From NCBI GenBank assembly GCA_030141605.1, contig JAQGDQ010002433.1:1-38902 (forward strand): a stretch of DNA of 38,902 bases. The letters are read 5' to 3'. Source of the stretch: Tubiluchus corallicola. Its lineage: Eukaryota > Priapulida > Priapulimorpha > Priapulimorphida > Tubiluchidae. Shown here in pieces: positions 1-9,047 of this stretch. Each line of letters begins with the position of its first letter. Positions within the stretch are counted from its first letter, which is position 1. Made by a program: the position numbers and the translations under genes. The notes beneath the pieces were generated by a model. It worked only from the letters and a program-made list of their open reading frames with translations, was not told the origin of the DNA and did no database searches.

Positions 1-48
1 CAAAGTAAAATATTTATCTTTTTATTTTCAATTATTTTTCAATAAAAA

Positions 49-2139
49 TTATTTTTTCTCCGATCTTTTACTCTCTTCAAAGTTTTTTTTGCCTGTGTCT
101 AAAAACTTAATAAACTCTATAATATCAAGATTATGCCCTCTTGGTTTTGCTAATAGTTTTTGATTGTTGGGGTTCAATAGCACATAGTAGGGTTGGGCGT
201 TTACTTCAAAATTTGTGATTTGAAAGTCTGCCCATTTTTTCCCTAATATCTTTTTTACTTTTCCATCAAATGTAGATCTTACCCATTCTTGCTCGTCCAG
301 CTCTGTTTTATCATCTACATACAAAGCTATTATTACGTAATCTTCTTGCAACCTTTTTAGTACTTCTGGGTCGCTCCAAACTCTTGTTTCCATTTCTCTA
401 CAATTCACACAACCATGCCCTGTAAAATCTATAAATATAGGTTTGTTTAATTTTTTGGCAGCCTCTAACCCTTGTTCAAAATCGAAGTATCCTTTCAACC
501 CGTGTGGCAGGTGCAAAAAGGAACTATACTTTATTTTTTCTCCTTTTATAAATGTAACCTCTTCTTCTGAGGAGGCAATGCTATGGTCTCTTATTATTTT
601 AGCAATATCAAACTCTTGTGTGGTTTGTGGGGGTAAATAGCCAGATAGAACTTTTAGTGGTGCTCCAAAAAGCCCTGGAATTAAGTATACCGAAAAAGAA
701 AATGACAAGATAGCAAGAATTAATTGAGGGACGCTAATATATTTTATGTTGCTATCGTGAGCAAATTTTAACTTTCCTAATAAATAAAAGCCCATTAGTG
801 TAAAAATAACTATCCATAGTGCTAAGTAAATTTCTCTATCAAGTATTCCCCAATGATATGTTAGGTCTACAATGCTCAAAAACTTTAATCCAAGAGCAAG
901 TTCCAAGAAGCCTAAAACAACTTTTACAGAATTTAACCACCCACCAGAACGGGGTAATTTGTTTAGCATGAATGGAAAAGTAGCTGTAATGACGAATGGA
1001 ATGGCTAGTGCAAGTGAAAAACCAAGCATGCCTACAATGGGTTTTATTACGGCTCCACGTGTAGATTCTACTAATACCCAGCCGACTAATGGTCCTGTAC
1101 AAGAAAATGAAACTACTACTAATGTAAAAGCCATAAAGAAAGGGGCTAAAAACCCTCGTTTATCTGCTCGTTTATCTAATTTATTGGCTAACGATGCTGG
1201 TAACACAATTTCAAACATGCCTAAAAAGGATGCTGCGAATATCATGAAAATAGCGAAAAATAGAATGTTTGGCAGCCAATGTGTGCTTAGGAAATTTGCA
1301 AAGTCTGCTCCTAATGTTACGGATACGATAGTGCCTAATGTGGCGTATATTAATATGATAGAAATACCAAATTTTAGTGCTTGTATCTTTCCTCCAATTT
1401 TACTACTGCTTTGCTGTTTTAAGAAAAAACTGATGGTTATGGGCAGCATTGGAAAAACACAGGGTGTAAGCACTGCTGCAAATCCTCCAAGCATTGCAAG
1501 TAAAAAAAATGTCCATAGGGTCTCTTCTGTTTCTTTTTCTTGCCAAGAATTTTCGGAATGTGCTAATGTTTTGCTCTGTTCTATGCTGCTAGTGGTGTTT
1601 GATTTATCATTTGCTTTTTGTACTATATTTGTATTAGATTGTTGTTGAGAAGTGAAGGCATTGTGCTTTTCGTTTATATTAAACTCAAAATCAACATCAT
1701 CAGGAGGAAGGCACTGTTTATCGTCACAGGTCATAAAGCTAACATAGCCTTTAATTGTAGTGGGCTTCTCTTTTATAATTATTTGTTGAGATAATGTGGC
1801 GCTTTTTTTGAAGTACGATACTTTCATATCAAATATTTCATCATGCTTAACAAGTGCCTTAGTGACTTCTTTGAATTCTCCTGTGGGAATATATTTATCG
1901 CTTTTCTCCAAAGTGATGGATGTAGGCACAGGACCTCCCTCATCAATATTTACTCCATACAATAGCCATCCTGCGTCTATTTTTGCATTGGCGATAACTT
2001 CAACTCTATCATCTGACATGTGCTTTAAGCTAAATACCCATTGCACAGGGGTTAAAATTTGGGCAAAGGAAATATTGACAATAGCAGAGATGCATAGTAA
2101 TAGTAGAGATAAGGTGAGTACTTTTTTTATTTTTTGCAT
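49..2139 (-). CDS. dsbD: Thiol:disulfide interchange protein DsbD
   Basis: Inner-membrane reductase that passes electrons from cytoplasmic thioredoxin to extracytoplasmic partners. All three DsbD modules are visible in 696 residues: a signal peptide (about 1-26), a periplasmic alpha domain with the pair C138/C143 (TCDDKQC), a polytopic membrane domain with both conserved cysteines (C227 in TPCVFPM, C347 in FSCTGP), and a C-terminal thioredoxin-like gamma domain with C577/C580 (CVNC). Length and domain order are normal for Bacteroidota DsbD. It lies 12 bp downstream of msrA on the same strand and is probably cotranscribed, so MsrA is a likely client (inference). Several open frames on the opposite strand are shadows of this gene. 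Confidence 0.95.
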   Translation of the reverse strand: MQKIKKVLTLSLLLLCISAIVNISFAQILTPVQWVFSLKHMSDDRVEVIANAKIDAGWLLYGVNIDEGGPVPTSITLEKSDKYIPTGEFKEVTKALVKHDEIFDMKVSYFKKSATLSQQIIIKEKPTTIKGYVSFMTCDDKQCLPPDDVDFEFNINEKHNAFTSQQQSNTNIVQKANDKSNTTSSIEQSKTLAHSENSWQEKETEETLWTFFLLAMLGGFAAVLTPCVFPMLPITISFFLKQQSSSKIGGKIQALKFGISIILIYATLGTIVSVTLGADFANFLSTHWLPNILFFAIFMIFAASFLGMFEIVLPASLANKLDKRADKRGFLAPFFMAFTLVVVSFSCTGPLVGWVLVESTRGAVIKPIVGMLGFSLALAIPFVITATFPFMLNKLPRSGGWLNSVKVVLGFLELALGLKFLSIVDLTYHWGILDREIYLALWIVIFTLMGFYLLGKLKFAHDSNIKYISVPQLILAILSFSFSVYLIPGLFGAPLKVLSGYLPPQTTQEFDIAKIIRDHSIASSEEEVTFIKGEKIKYSSFLHLPHGLKGYFDFEQGLEAAKKLNKPIFIDFTGHGCVNCREMETRVWSDPEVLKRLQEDYVIIALYVDDKTELDEQEWVRSTFDGKVKKILGKKWADFQITNFEVNAQPYYVLLNPNNQKLLAKPRGHNLDIIEFIKFLDTGKKNFEESKRSEKK

Positions 2140-2151
2140 GTTAGTTTAATA

Positions 2152-2793
2152 TTACTCTTTTTGAATTTTGTCCTCAAATAGTTTTTTGAATTTTTCTATT
2201 TTAGGGATTATCACTGTTTTACAATAGGGGTTTTTGTCTTTATTTAAGTTAAAGTAGTTGACGTGCTCCTTTTCTGCGGGATAAAAATTGGTGAAAGCAG
2301 TAATTTCTGTTACAATTGGCTTGTCGAATATATTGGCTTTGTCCAGCTTTTCTTTATACATTTCTGCCAGCTCTTTTTGTTGTTTATTGTAATAGAAAAT
2401 TACAGAGCGATATTGTGTCCCTACATCTTCTCCTTGCCGATTTAATGTAGTGGGGTCGTGTGTTTTCCAGAAAACCTCTAATAACTCCTTAAAAGAAATT
2501 ATAGAAGGATTATAAGATATCTGACATACTTCTGCGTGCCCTGTTGAGCCTATACAAACTTGTTTATAAGTAGGGTTTTCAACATCACCTCCAGCATATC
2601 CAGGTGTCACTGTTATTACTCCATTAAGTTGTTGAAAAATGGCTTCTACGCACCAGAAACAACCTGCTCCAAATGTGATTTTTTCCATTTTATTTTGTGC
2701 TAATAAATTATTAATAAATAACCAACTAACTGCTATAGTAGCAATTAGCAAGAATCCAAATACAAACTTAACATTTTTATTCCTTTTTTTCAT
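2152..2793 (-). CDS. msrA: Peptide-methionine (S)-S-oxide reductase MsrA, exported or membrane-anchored
   Basis: Reduces methionine-S-sulfoxide in proteins. The motif GCFWC at residues 44-48, with catalytic C45, and the following sequence through GYAGGDVENPTYKQVC and GHAEVCQISYNP are diagnostic of MsrA. Ahead of the catalytic domain is a hydrophobic stretch (about residues 9-31) that reads as a signal anchor or signal peptide, so the enzyme probably acts outside the cytoplasm. A shorter start at Met36 would give a cytosolic enzyme; the longer one is preferred because the hydrophobic segment is in frame and dsbD follows directly. No MsrB domain is fused. Confidence 0.95.
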   Translation of the reverse strand: MKKRNKNVKFVFGFLLIATIAVSWLFINNLLAQNKMEKITFGAGCFWCVEAIFQQLNGVITVTPGYAGGDVENPTYKQVCIGSTGHAEVCQISYNPSIISFKELLEVFWKTHDPTTLNRQGEDVGTQYRSVIFYYNKQQKELAEMYKEKLDKANIFDKPIVTEITAFTNFYPAEKEHVNYFNLNKDKNPYCKTVIIPKIEKFKKLFEDKIQKE

Positions 2794-2861
2794 ATTTGTA
2801 AATTTTGGTTATAAATCAAACTACAATTGAAATAGTTGTATATTTATTTCAAGCATAAGAA

Positions 2862-2869
2862 CAAATATA
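2862..2869 (-). promoter_or_regulatory. Bacteroidetes -7 element for msrA-dsbD
   Basis: Minus-strand TATATTTG matches the Bacteroidetes primary-sigma -7 consensus TAnnTTTG exactly. It lies about 70 bp before the msrA start in the divergent msrA/holB spacer. No TTG at -33 spacing is seen. Confidence 0.5.
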
Positions 2870-2945
2870 AGTAAAAAACAGACAATATATGTTTCATTAT
2901 AAAAAATAGAAGTTAAAAATATTTATCTAAAACTGCTATTTTGTA

Positions 2946-2953
2946 TACCTTTG
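2946..2953 (+). promoter_or_regulatory. Bacteroidetes -7 element for holB
   Basis: TACCTTTG fits TAnnTTTG exactly and ends 25 bp before the holB ATG. A good -33 TTG is not visible. The divergent promoter of msrA is about 80 bp away. Confidence 0.55.
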
Positions 2954-2978
2954 TAAAACTAACAATGATAGGTCGTAT

Positions 2979-4106
2979 ATGTTATTTAAAAATATACCAG
3001 GATTACAAGCAGTCAAAACAGTATTAATTAATTCTGTGAAGAATAATCAAATAGCTCACTCCCAACTTTTTTTAGGTCAAGAGGGGGGAGGCAATTTAGC
3101 TATGGCATTGGCATATTCTACCTATTTAAATTGTAGTAACCAACAAGGTGATGATGCTTGTGGAGAGTGTCCTTCCTGCAAACAGAATGCAAAATTTATT
3201 CATCCGGATGTACATTTTATTTTTCCGACAAGTAGTACAAAAAAAGTAAAAGGGAAAGATGTGATGAGTGTAAATTTTTTAGATGAATGGAGGTCTTTTT
3301 TGTCTTCACACGCTTTTGCCTCCATCAATGATTGGAAAAGTGCTTTTAGCGAAGATGCTAAGCAATTTAGTATCTCACGTGGAGAGAGTAGAAATATTTT
3401 AAAAATCTTGGGGTTGCGGTCTTTTACAGGAAATCATAAAATTATGATAGTGTGGCATCCCGAGTATTTTCACCCATCAGCTGCTAATGCTTTATTGAAA
3501 ATAATTGAAGAGCCTACAGATAACACAGTGTTTTTATTTATTACCGATAGTGTGGAACAATTAATGCCTACTATGCGTTCAAGAATGCAGATATTCCACA
3601 TTCCTTTTTTTACAGACACAGAAGTAGTGGAGTATTTGCAAACAAAGACGGTTCTTTCAAAAGAAAAATTACAGCAAATTGCTCAAATTACCAAAGGTGA
3701 TTTAAGCAGAGCTATGAAAATGATAGACGTTCAATCTACGAATGATGAAGACTATCAAGAGATGTTTAAAAGATGGATGCGTCTCTGTTTTCAAAAAAAA
3801 ACGAGTGACTTAGTAATGCTATCAGAGGAGTATCACAGGTTAGGCAATGTTTTACAAAGCAGTTTAATTAGATACGGCTTACATATATTAAGGGAGGCGT
3901 TGGTACACATTAATGGTTTGTCCTCTGCTAGTATGACTTTTGAGGCAGAAACAGAGTTTGTTTCCAACTTTTCAAAAACATTGACGCAATCTAAAATAGA
4001 GCAGTTTTATGCTATTTTCAACAAGGCGCTTTATCACTTAGAACGCAACGCCAACCCAAGAATCCTATTTTTGGATATGTCTCTGACTATAGCAAGCATT
4101 TTTTAA
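2979..4106 (+). CDS. holB: DNA polymerase III subunit delta' (clamp-loader)
   Basis: Clamp-loader subunit that helps place the sliding clamp on DNA. The 375-residue protein has the AAA+ clamp-loader pattern: HSQLFLGQEGGGNLA in place of a Walker A motif (no lysine, as expected for the ATP-inactive delta' subunit), a zinc module C52-x8-C61-x2-C64-x2-C67, and an SRC-like sensor region (TMRSRMQIFHIP) after FLFITDSVEQLMPT. The C-terminal third is helical and less conserved. It stands alone, divergent from msrA, with its own promoter-like element. The 47-bp tandem repeats begin 8 bp after its stop codon. Confidence 0.92.
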   Translation: MLFKNIPGLQAVKTVLINSVKNNQIAHSQLFLGQEGGGNLAMALAYSTYLNCSNQQGDDACGECPSCKQNAKFIHPDVHFIFPTSSTKKVKGKDVMSVNFLDEWRSFLSSHAFASINDWKSAFSEDAKQFSISRGESRNILKILGLRSFTGNHKIMIVWHPEYFHPSAANALLKIIEEPTDNTVFLFITDSVEQLMPTMRSRMQIFHIPFFTDTEVVEYLQTKTVLSKEKLQQIAQITKGDLSRAMKMIDVQSTNDEDYQEMFKRWMRLCFQKKTSDLVMLSEEYHRLGNVLQSSLIRYGLHILREALVHINGLSSASMTFEAETEFVSNFSKTLTQSKIEQFYAIFNKALYHLERNANPRILFLDMSLTIASIF

Positions 4107-4113
4107 TTCTCAT

Positions 4114-4301
4114 GAATTATTTTGTTATTGGAAATAATTTGCTTATCTTGCTGAATAAATGAATTATTTTGTTATTGGAAATAATTTGCTTATCTTGCTG
4201 AATAAATGAATTATTTTGTTATTGGAAATAATTTGCTTATCTTGCTGAATAAATGAATTATTTTGTTATTGGAAATAATTTGCTTATCTTGCTGAATAAT
4301 T
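4114..4301 (+). repeat. Four tandem 47-bp repeats upstream of the SusC gene
   Basis: Four head-to-tail units start at 4114, 4161, 4208 and 4255. Units 1-3 are identical; unit 4 differs only at its penultimate base. Each unit holds TTGTTATTGG, TAATTTGC and TATCTTGC, the last two resembling Bacteroidetes -7 sequences with one base short of TAnnTTTG. There are no spacers between units, so this is not a CRISPR array. It ends 59 bp before the SusC start and could be a variable-number tandem repeat affecting expression of the locus (inference). Confidence 0.97.
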
Positions 4302-4360
4302 TAATAAAGGCTTAGAAGCTTTTAAAACATTAACTAATTGTTTTGCTTAAATTTTATGTT

Positions 4361-7273
4361 ATGATTAAAAAAGTTCTCTTTTTTTGCTTGTTTTTGTTGT
4401 CACTAAAAACATCTTTTGCCCAACAATCTGTCACCATAACAGGTAAAGTTACAGATAACAACAATGAACCCTTGCCAGGAGTAAACATTGTAATTAAAGG
4501 CACCCAAAAGGGCACAGTTACTGATATGGACGGTATTTATAGCATTACAGCAACCCCCGAAAACACCTTAATATTTTCTTGTATAGGTACGATGGATGCA
4601 GAGGAAGTTGTTGGATCAAGAAATACAATAAATGTAGTAATGCATGAAGATGCTACAGAAATAGACGAAGTGGTGGTGGTGGCTTATGGAATGCAAAAAA
4701 AGTCAAACTTAACGGCTTCTGTGTCATCAGTATCAAATGAAGAATTGCAAGGCGTTACCGTACCTAATGTATCAAGTCTGCTTCAAAGTAAAGCATCAGG
4801 AGTCTATGTATCTAATAGTAGCGGGCAGCCAGGAGGAGCGCCAACCATTCGTATTAGAGGAAAAACCTCTATTTCGGCAGGAGTAGACCCTCTATGGGTA
4901 GTAGATGGAATTATTACAGGAAATCAAGACCCTGGAATTAATCCCAATGAAATAGAATCTATTTCTGTACTTAAAGACGCCTCAGCCACAGCATTATATG
5001 GGTCTAGAGCGGCAAATGGAGTAATTCTTGTAACTACAAAAAAAGGAACCCGCGATGTTTCTAAATTTGAATTTACGGGCAGAACAGGAGTAAGTATGTT
5101 TACACTTGGCAATTTTTCTGTTATGAACTCTCAAGAGTTATATGACTACCAAAAAACTTGGAATAGTGATGCTTCTTATTTTAGTGAAGATCTGTTGAGT
5201 CGTGATACTGATTGGGTAGATATTGCCACAAAAACAGGGATAACACAAGACTATAACTTGTCCTATACAGGAGGAAAAGATAATATTAGATTTTTTATAT
5301 TAGGAGGGTATTATAATGAAGATGGAACATTAGACAACTATACCTACGATCGTTTTACGATAAGAACAAATATAGATTATCAAGTAAACGAAAAACTTAC
5401 ATTAACTTCGCGCTATTTTTCCTCTTATGTAAACACTCATGACAATCAATTGTCGCTATACGGAGCTTACACTAATTTACCATGGGATGTTCCTACAAAT
5501 CCTGATGGGTCTATGAAGACAGGAAGAGAGGAAGGTTGGATAGGAAGAGATAACAACAATATGCTTCATGACCAACAGTTCAACTATAATGCAGGACGCC
5601 TTAACACAACAAATTTTGATTTGAAATTAGAGTATATTCCTTGGGATTGGTTGGTGTTATCTACTAACAACAGAGTTTCTTATTCTAATGGCAGAAGAGA
5701 AGAGATTGTAGATGAGCGAAGCATTGCAGGGCAAGCAGATAAAGGAACTCTTTATAATCTTTATACACAGTCAAAATATTTGACTACTTCTAATTTGGCA
5801 AGTATACAAAAAAACGTTAACAAGCATGATATAAACGCATTGATAGGACAAGAATACACAACAACAGAAAGCGATTCTGTGGGAGCAAGAGGAAAAGGAA
5901 TTTTGAGCGGTTTAGAAATATTAAATGCAGCATCTGATATGATGCAAATTCTTGGAGGAAAAGAAGAGACTGCTTTTTTGTCTTTTTTCTCCAACGTAAA
6001 TTATGTTTATAACCACCGATATTTTGCTCAATTCTCTTTTAGGTCAGATGGTTCTTCTATTTTTGGAAAAAACAATCGATTTGGTCATTTTGCCACCATA
6101 AGTCTAGGGTGGGCAATTCATGAAGAAGACTTTATGCAGGGGATAAAATTTTTAGACGAATTGAAGCTGCGAACAAGCTACGGAACGGTCGGAAATGCAT
6201 TCATAAGTAATAGTTACTTAGCATTAGAACTATATGAAGGAACGGGGCAATATAATAAAGACCCTGGAGTTTATCCAAGACGGCTTGCCAATCCAGATTT
6301 AACGTGGGAAAAAACAGGAGCTTTTAATATGGCAGTAGACATTAGAGTGTTTAACAAGGTGAGCATGACGTTAGATTTTTATCAAAAAAACACAACTAAT
6401 TTAATATGGAATGTTCCTTTGCCCTCCACAACAGGTTATTATTGGTTTACTGATAATATAGGATCGGTGCAAAATAGAGGCTTTGAAGTAGATATTAATG
6501 TTGATATTATTGAAACTCCTGTTTGGGCATGGAACTTAGGGTTTAATATTGGAGTTAACCGAAATGAAGTTAAAAAACTTTATGAAGATAAATATATAAA
6601 GGGTTTGAAAATATTGCAAGAAGGAGAAGACATAGACACATGGTATATGAGAAAATGGCTAGGCGTGGACAGAGATAATGGAGACCCATTGTGGGAAGAA
6701 TTGACTTTTGATGAAGAAGGGAATGTTGTAGCAAGAGAAGCAACAAATGACTACTCCCGTGCAGCATTGCAAAAGACAGGAAGAAGTACACCAAACTTTT
6801 TTGGAGGGATTAATACTTCTGTTGTGTATAAAAACATTTCTTTATCTGCCAATTTTGTCTTTGTGGGTGGTGTTGATATTTACCACTACTCCAGAGAACT
6901 CTTTGACAATGATGGCGCATATCCCACTTACAATGCTATGAATTTGGCAAATGGGTGGAACAGATGGGCAAACCCAGGAGATATAGCAACTCATCCTAAG
7001 CCCGTAACTAATGGAAATCTGCTTTCAAATAAATCGTCCTCTCGCTACATAGAAGATGGAAGCTTTATACGTCTACAAAATGTGACATTAACATATCAAG
7101 TACCAAAATTGACAGACAAAATAAGCAATATTAACTTATTTGTGTCAGGAGATAACCTTCTCACATTTACAGGATTCTCAGGAACAGACCCCGAAGTAGG
7201 GGAAAATGGGATGGCGGATATGCCTTATCCTATAACGCGGAAAATAATGGGAGGAATTACAGTTACATTTTAA
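4361..7273 (+). CDS. SusC-like TonB-dependent outer-membrane transporter
   Basis: Outer-membrane importer that, with a SusD lipoprotein, takes up oligosaccharides or other ligands using TonB energy. From the ATG at 4361 it has 970 residues: a signal peptide ending at SFAQ, a carboxypeptidase-regulatory-like domain (TGKVTDNNNEPLPGVNIVIK), a TonB-box-like IDEVVVVAYG, a plug domain with the SusC signatures LQSKASGVYVSNSSG and LKDASATALYGSRAANGVILVTT (quoted in part), and a large barrel ending in aromatic Phe. A TTG six codons upstream is possible but puts charged residues before the signal peptide. The partner SusD gene starts 25 bp downstream. The downstream chitobiase suggests a GlcNAc-containing substrate (inference). 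Confidence 0.94.
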   Translation: MIKKVLFFCLFLLSLKTSFAQQSVTITGKVTDNNNEPLPGVNIVIKGTQKGTVTDMDGIYSITATPENTLIFSCIGTMDAEEVVGSRNTINVVMHEDATEIDEVVVVAYGMQKKSNLTASVSSVSNEELQGVTVPNVSSLLQSKASGVYVSNSSGQPGGAPTIRIRGKTSISAGVDPLWVVDGIITGNQDPGINPNEIESISVLKDASATALYGSRAANGVILVTTKKGTRDVSKFEFTGRTGVSMFTLGNFSVMNSQELYDYQKTWNSDASYFSEDLLSRDTDWVDIATKTGITQDYNLSYTGGKDNIRFFILGGYYNEDGTLDNYTYDRFTIRTNIDYQVNEKLTLTSRYFSSYVNTHDNQLSLYGAYTNLPWDVPTNPDGSMKTGREEGWIGRDNNNMLHDQQFNYNAGRLNTTNFDLKLEYIPWDWLVLSTNNRVSYSNGRREEIVDERSIAGQADKGTLYNLYTQSKYLTTSNLASIQKNVNKHDINALIGQEYTTTESDSVGARGKGILSGLEILNAASDMMQILGGKEETAFLSFFSNVNYVYNHRYFAQFSFRSDGSSIFGKNNRFGHFATISLGWAIHEEDFMQGIKFLDELKLRTSYGTVGNAFISNSYLALELYEGTGQYNKDPGVYPRRLANPDLTWEKTGAFNMAVDIRVFNKVSMTLDFYQKNTTNLIWNVPLPSTTGYYWFTDNIGSVQNRGFEVDINVDIIETPVWAWNLGFNIGVNRNEVKKLYEDKYIKGLKILQEGEDIDTWYMRKWLGVDRDNGDPLWEELTFDEEGNVVAREATNDYSRAALQKTGRSTPNFFGGINTSVVYKNISLSANFVFVGGVDIYHYSRELFDNDGAYPTYNAMNLANGWNRWANPGDIATHPKPVTNGNLLSNKSSSRYIEDGSFIRLQNVTLTYQVPKLTDKISNINLFVSGDNLLTFTGFSGTDPEVGENGMADMPYPITRKIMGGITVTF

Positions 7274-7298
7274 TCAAAAACATAAAATATACAATATA

Positions 7299-8924
7299 AT
7301 GAAACTAATAAAGCACATATTTTTATTATTTATAATATCTCTCCTTACAAGTTGTGATTTGGAGCGAATTCCTTATGATGGTGTTATTGAAGAAAATGCA
7401 GAAATAGAACCAATGACGATAGGAAACTATGCTTTTTTTAAGGATGCCTACATTCAGAGAACGTGGCACTTTTTTGGAGAATATGCAGGTGATAATGTGT
7501 CTTTAAGTGGAACGACTACTGACGCATTATTTAACACATATAACTATCAACACTTTCCCACGATGTATCCACCAGAACAAATATGGAGAAAAGCATATCA
7601 ACTAATACTTGGAACAAATAAAGTTATAGAGAAATATAAAGAAGGTGAAAGTGATAGAAATGACCAATTGATAGGAGAAAACTATTTCCTTAGAGCCTTG
7701 ACCTCTTTTATGCTTGTAAATGTTTTTGGAAGACCCTACATCCAAAATCCCGAAGAAAACTTAGGCGTGCCTATAAAACTGTCTACAGATATAACAAATA
7801 CTCCACCAAGAGCAACAGTCCAAGAGAATTATGCTCAAATAATAGTAGACCTTTTGAAGGCAGCAGAACTAATGAAAAGCGAAAAGAGTGCGGCGTATGC
7901 AAGTAAAGAAGCAGCATACGCCTTATTGTCTCGTGTATACTTATATACAGCCAATCACGATAAGGTGATAGAATATGCCAACTTGGTAATAAACTCTGGA
8001 AGGTATAGGCTATTGCAGGGCGATGCTTACAAAAAATATTTTACTATAACTCCAGAAGATAATGAAGAGACAATATTTGCAGCTAAACATGTACTGCAAG
8101 ATGATAGAGAATGGGGATCTATTGGTTCTATGTACAACCAAGTACAAAATCGTGGATATGGAGAGATGTACGCCTCATTACCCTTCCGCAATATTTTAGA
8201 TAAATACCCCCATGATTATCGCCATGCGTTTATTGAAAAACAACTATTTGTCCCTAATCAAACCAAGCCTGATGTGCTTTCGGTTGTTTATGTTGATAAT
8301 GATAAATTAAGATTTGTTATTTATGATGCCAGAGAGAAAGATGCTGGAGGCTATGAATATACGAAAGAAGAAGAGACAAACGATGTAATAGAAAGAGATG
8401 GCAACTATTTTATTATGGAAGAAGGAACAGAAGTAGAAGTAACTATAAAAGATAAATTGCAAAACAGAAATGGATTTCCAAAGTACTTTATTAATAAATT
8501 TTCTAATCAAGAACAAATCCCAACATTAAGCTCTCCTGTGTTTTTGAGGTTGGCAGAAGTGTACCTAAATAGGGCAGAAGCCCATACAAAAAAAGGAAAT
8601 GATAATGACGCCTTAAGCGATGTGAATCTTATTAGAGCAAGAGCTGGGCTTCTAGAAGATGACATGTACACAATAGGAGACCTGAAAGGTCACGCTACTG
8701 TATTAGACGCAGTATTAGAGGAAAGAAGATTGGAGTTAGCCTTTGAAGCACATCGAAAATTTGATGTGTTTAGGAACAATCACAATTTGGATAGAAACTA
8801 TCCAGGAACACACTACAATAGCGAAAATGATTTTAGAGAAATCCCATTTACACACAATAGAGTAGTGCATTATCTTCCTGAAAGTGAAATATTAAATCAA
8901 AATAATTTAGTGCAAAATCCATAG
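7299..8924 (+). CDS. SusD-like substrate-binding lipoprotein (RagB/SusD family)
   Basis: Cell-surface lipoprotein that caps the SusC barrel and binds its substrate. The signal peptide ends in a lipobox LTSC with Cys19 followed by acidic residues, consistent with surface export. The N-terminal RagB/SusD helical region (IWRKAYQLILGTNKVIEKY, NYFLRALTSFMLVNVFGRPY) and the C-terminal SusD signature (FLRLAEVYLNRAEAHTKKG, ARAGL, EERRLELAFEAHRKFDVFR) are clear; 541 residues is typical. It follows SusC by 25 bp and is surely in the same transcript. About 120 bp separate it from the GH20 gene, which has its own promoter-like element. Confidence 0.94.
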   Translation: MKLIKHIFLLFIISLLTSCDLERIPYDGVIEENAEIEPMTIGNYAFFKDAYIQRTWHFFGEYAGDNVSLSGTTTDALFNTYNYQHFPTMYPPEQIWRKAYQLILGTNKVIEKYKEGESDRNDQLIGENYFLRALTSFMLVNVFGRPYIQNPEENLGVPIKLSTDITNTPPRATVQENYAQIIVDLLKAAELMKSEKSAAYASKEAAYALLSRVYLYTANHDKVIEYANLVINSGRYRLLQGDAYKKYFTITPEDNEETIFAAKHVLQDDREWGSIGSMYNQVQNRGYGEMYASLPFRNILDKYPHDYRHAFIEKQLFVPNQTKPDVLSVVYVDNDKLRFVIYDAREKDAGGYEYTKEEETNDVIERDGNYFIMEEGTEVEVTIKDKLQNRNGFPKYFINKFSNQEQIPTLSSPVFLRLAEVYLNRAEAHTKKGNDNDALSDVNLIRARAGLLEDDMYTIGDLKGHATVLDAVLEERRLELAFEAHRKFDVFRNNHNLDRNYPGTHYNSENDFREIPFTHNRVVHYLPESEILNQNNLVQNP

Positions 8925-9005
8925 ATACATGCTGTAACAGAAACCAAGTTTTTTTCAACTGGTAATGTTTTTTTGATTTTCAAGCGTAATATTTGAAAAA
9001 AATAT

Positions 9006-9013
9006 TATATTTG
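9006..9013 (+). promoter_or_regulatory. Bacteroidetes -7 element for the GH20 gene
   Basis: TATATTTG matches TAnnTTTG exactly and ends 34 bp before the GH20 ATG. The GH20 gene may therefore be transcribed independently of SusCD as well as by read-through. Confidence 0.45.
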
Positions 9014-9047
9014 AAAATTACTGTTTTTTTACAAAAAAATTTAAATC

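Noticed and set aside
872-1648. 258-codon open frame opposite dsbD
   Set aside because: It lies fully antisense to the membrane domain of dsbD and has no recognisable domain, signal or promoter; a shadow frame.
4114-4301. CRISPR-like array from four 47-bp repeats
   Set aside because: The units are directly adjacent with no spacers and no cas genes are near; it is a simple tandem repeat.
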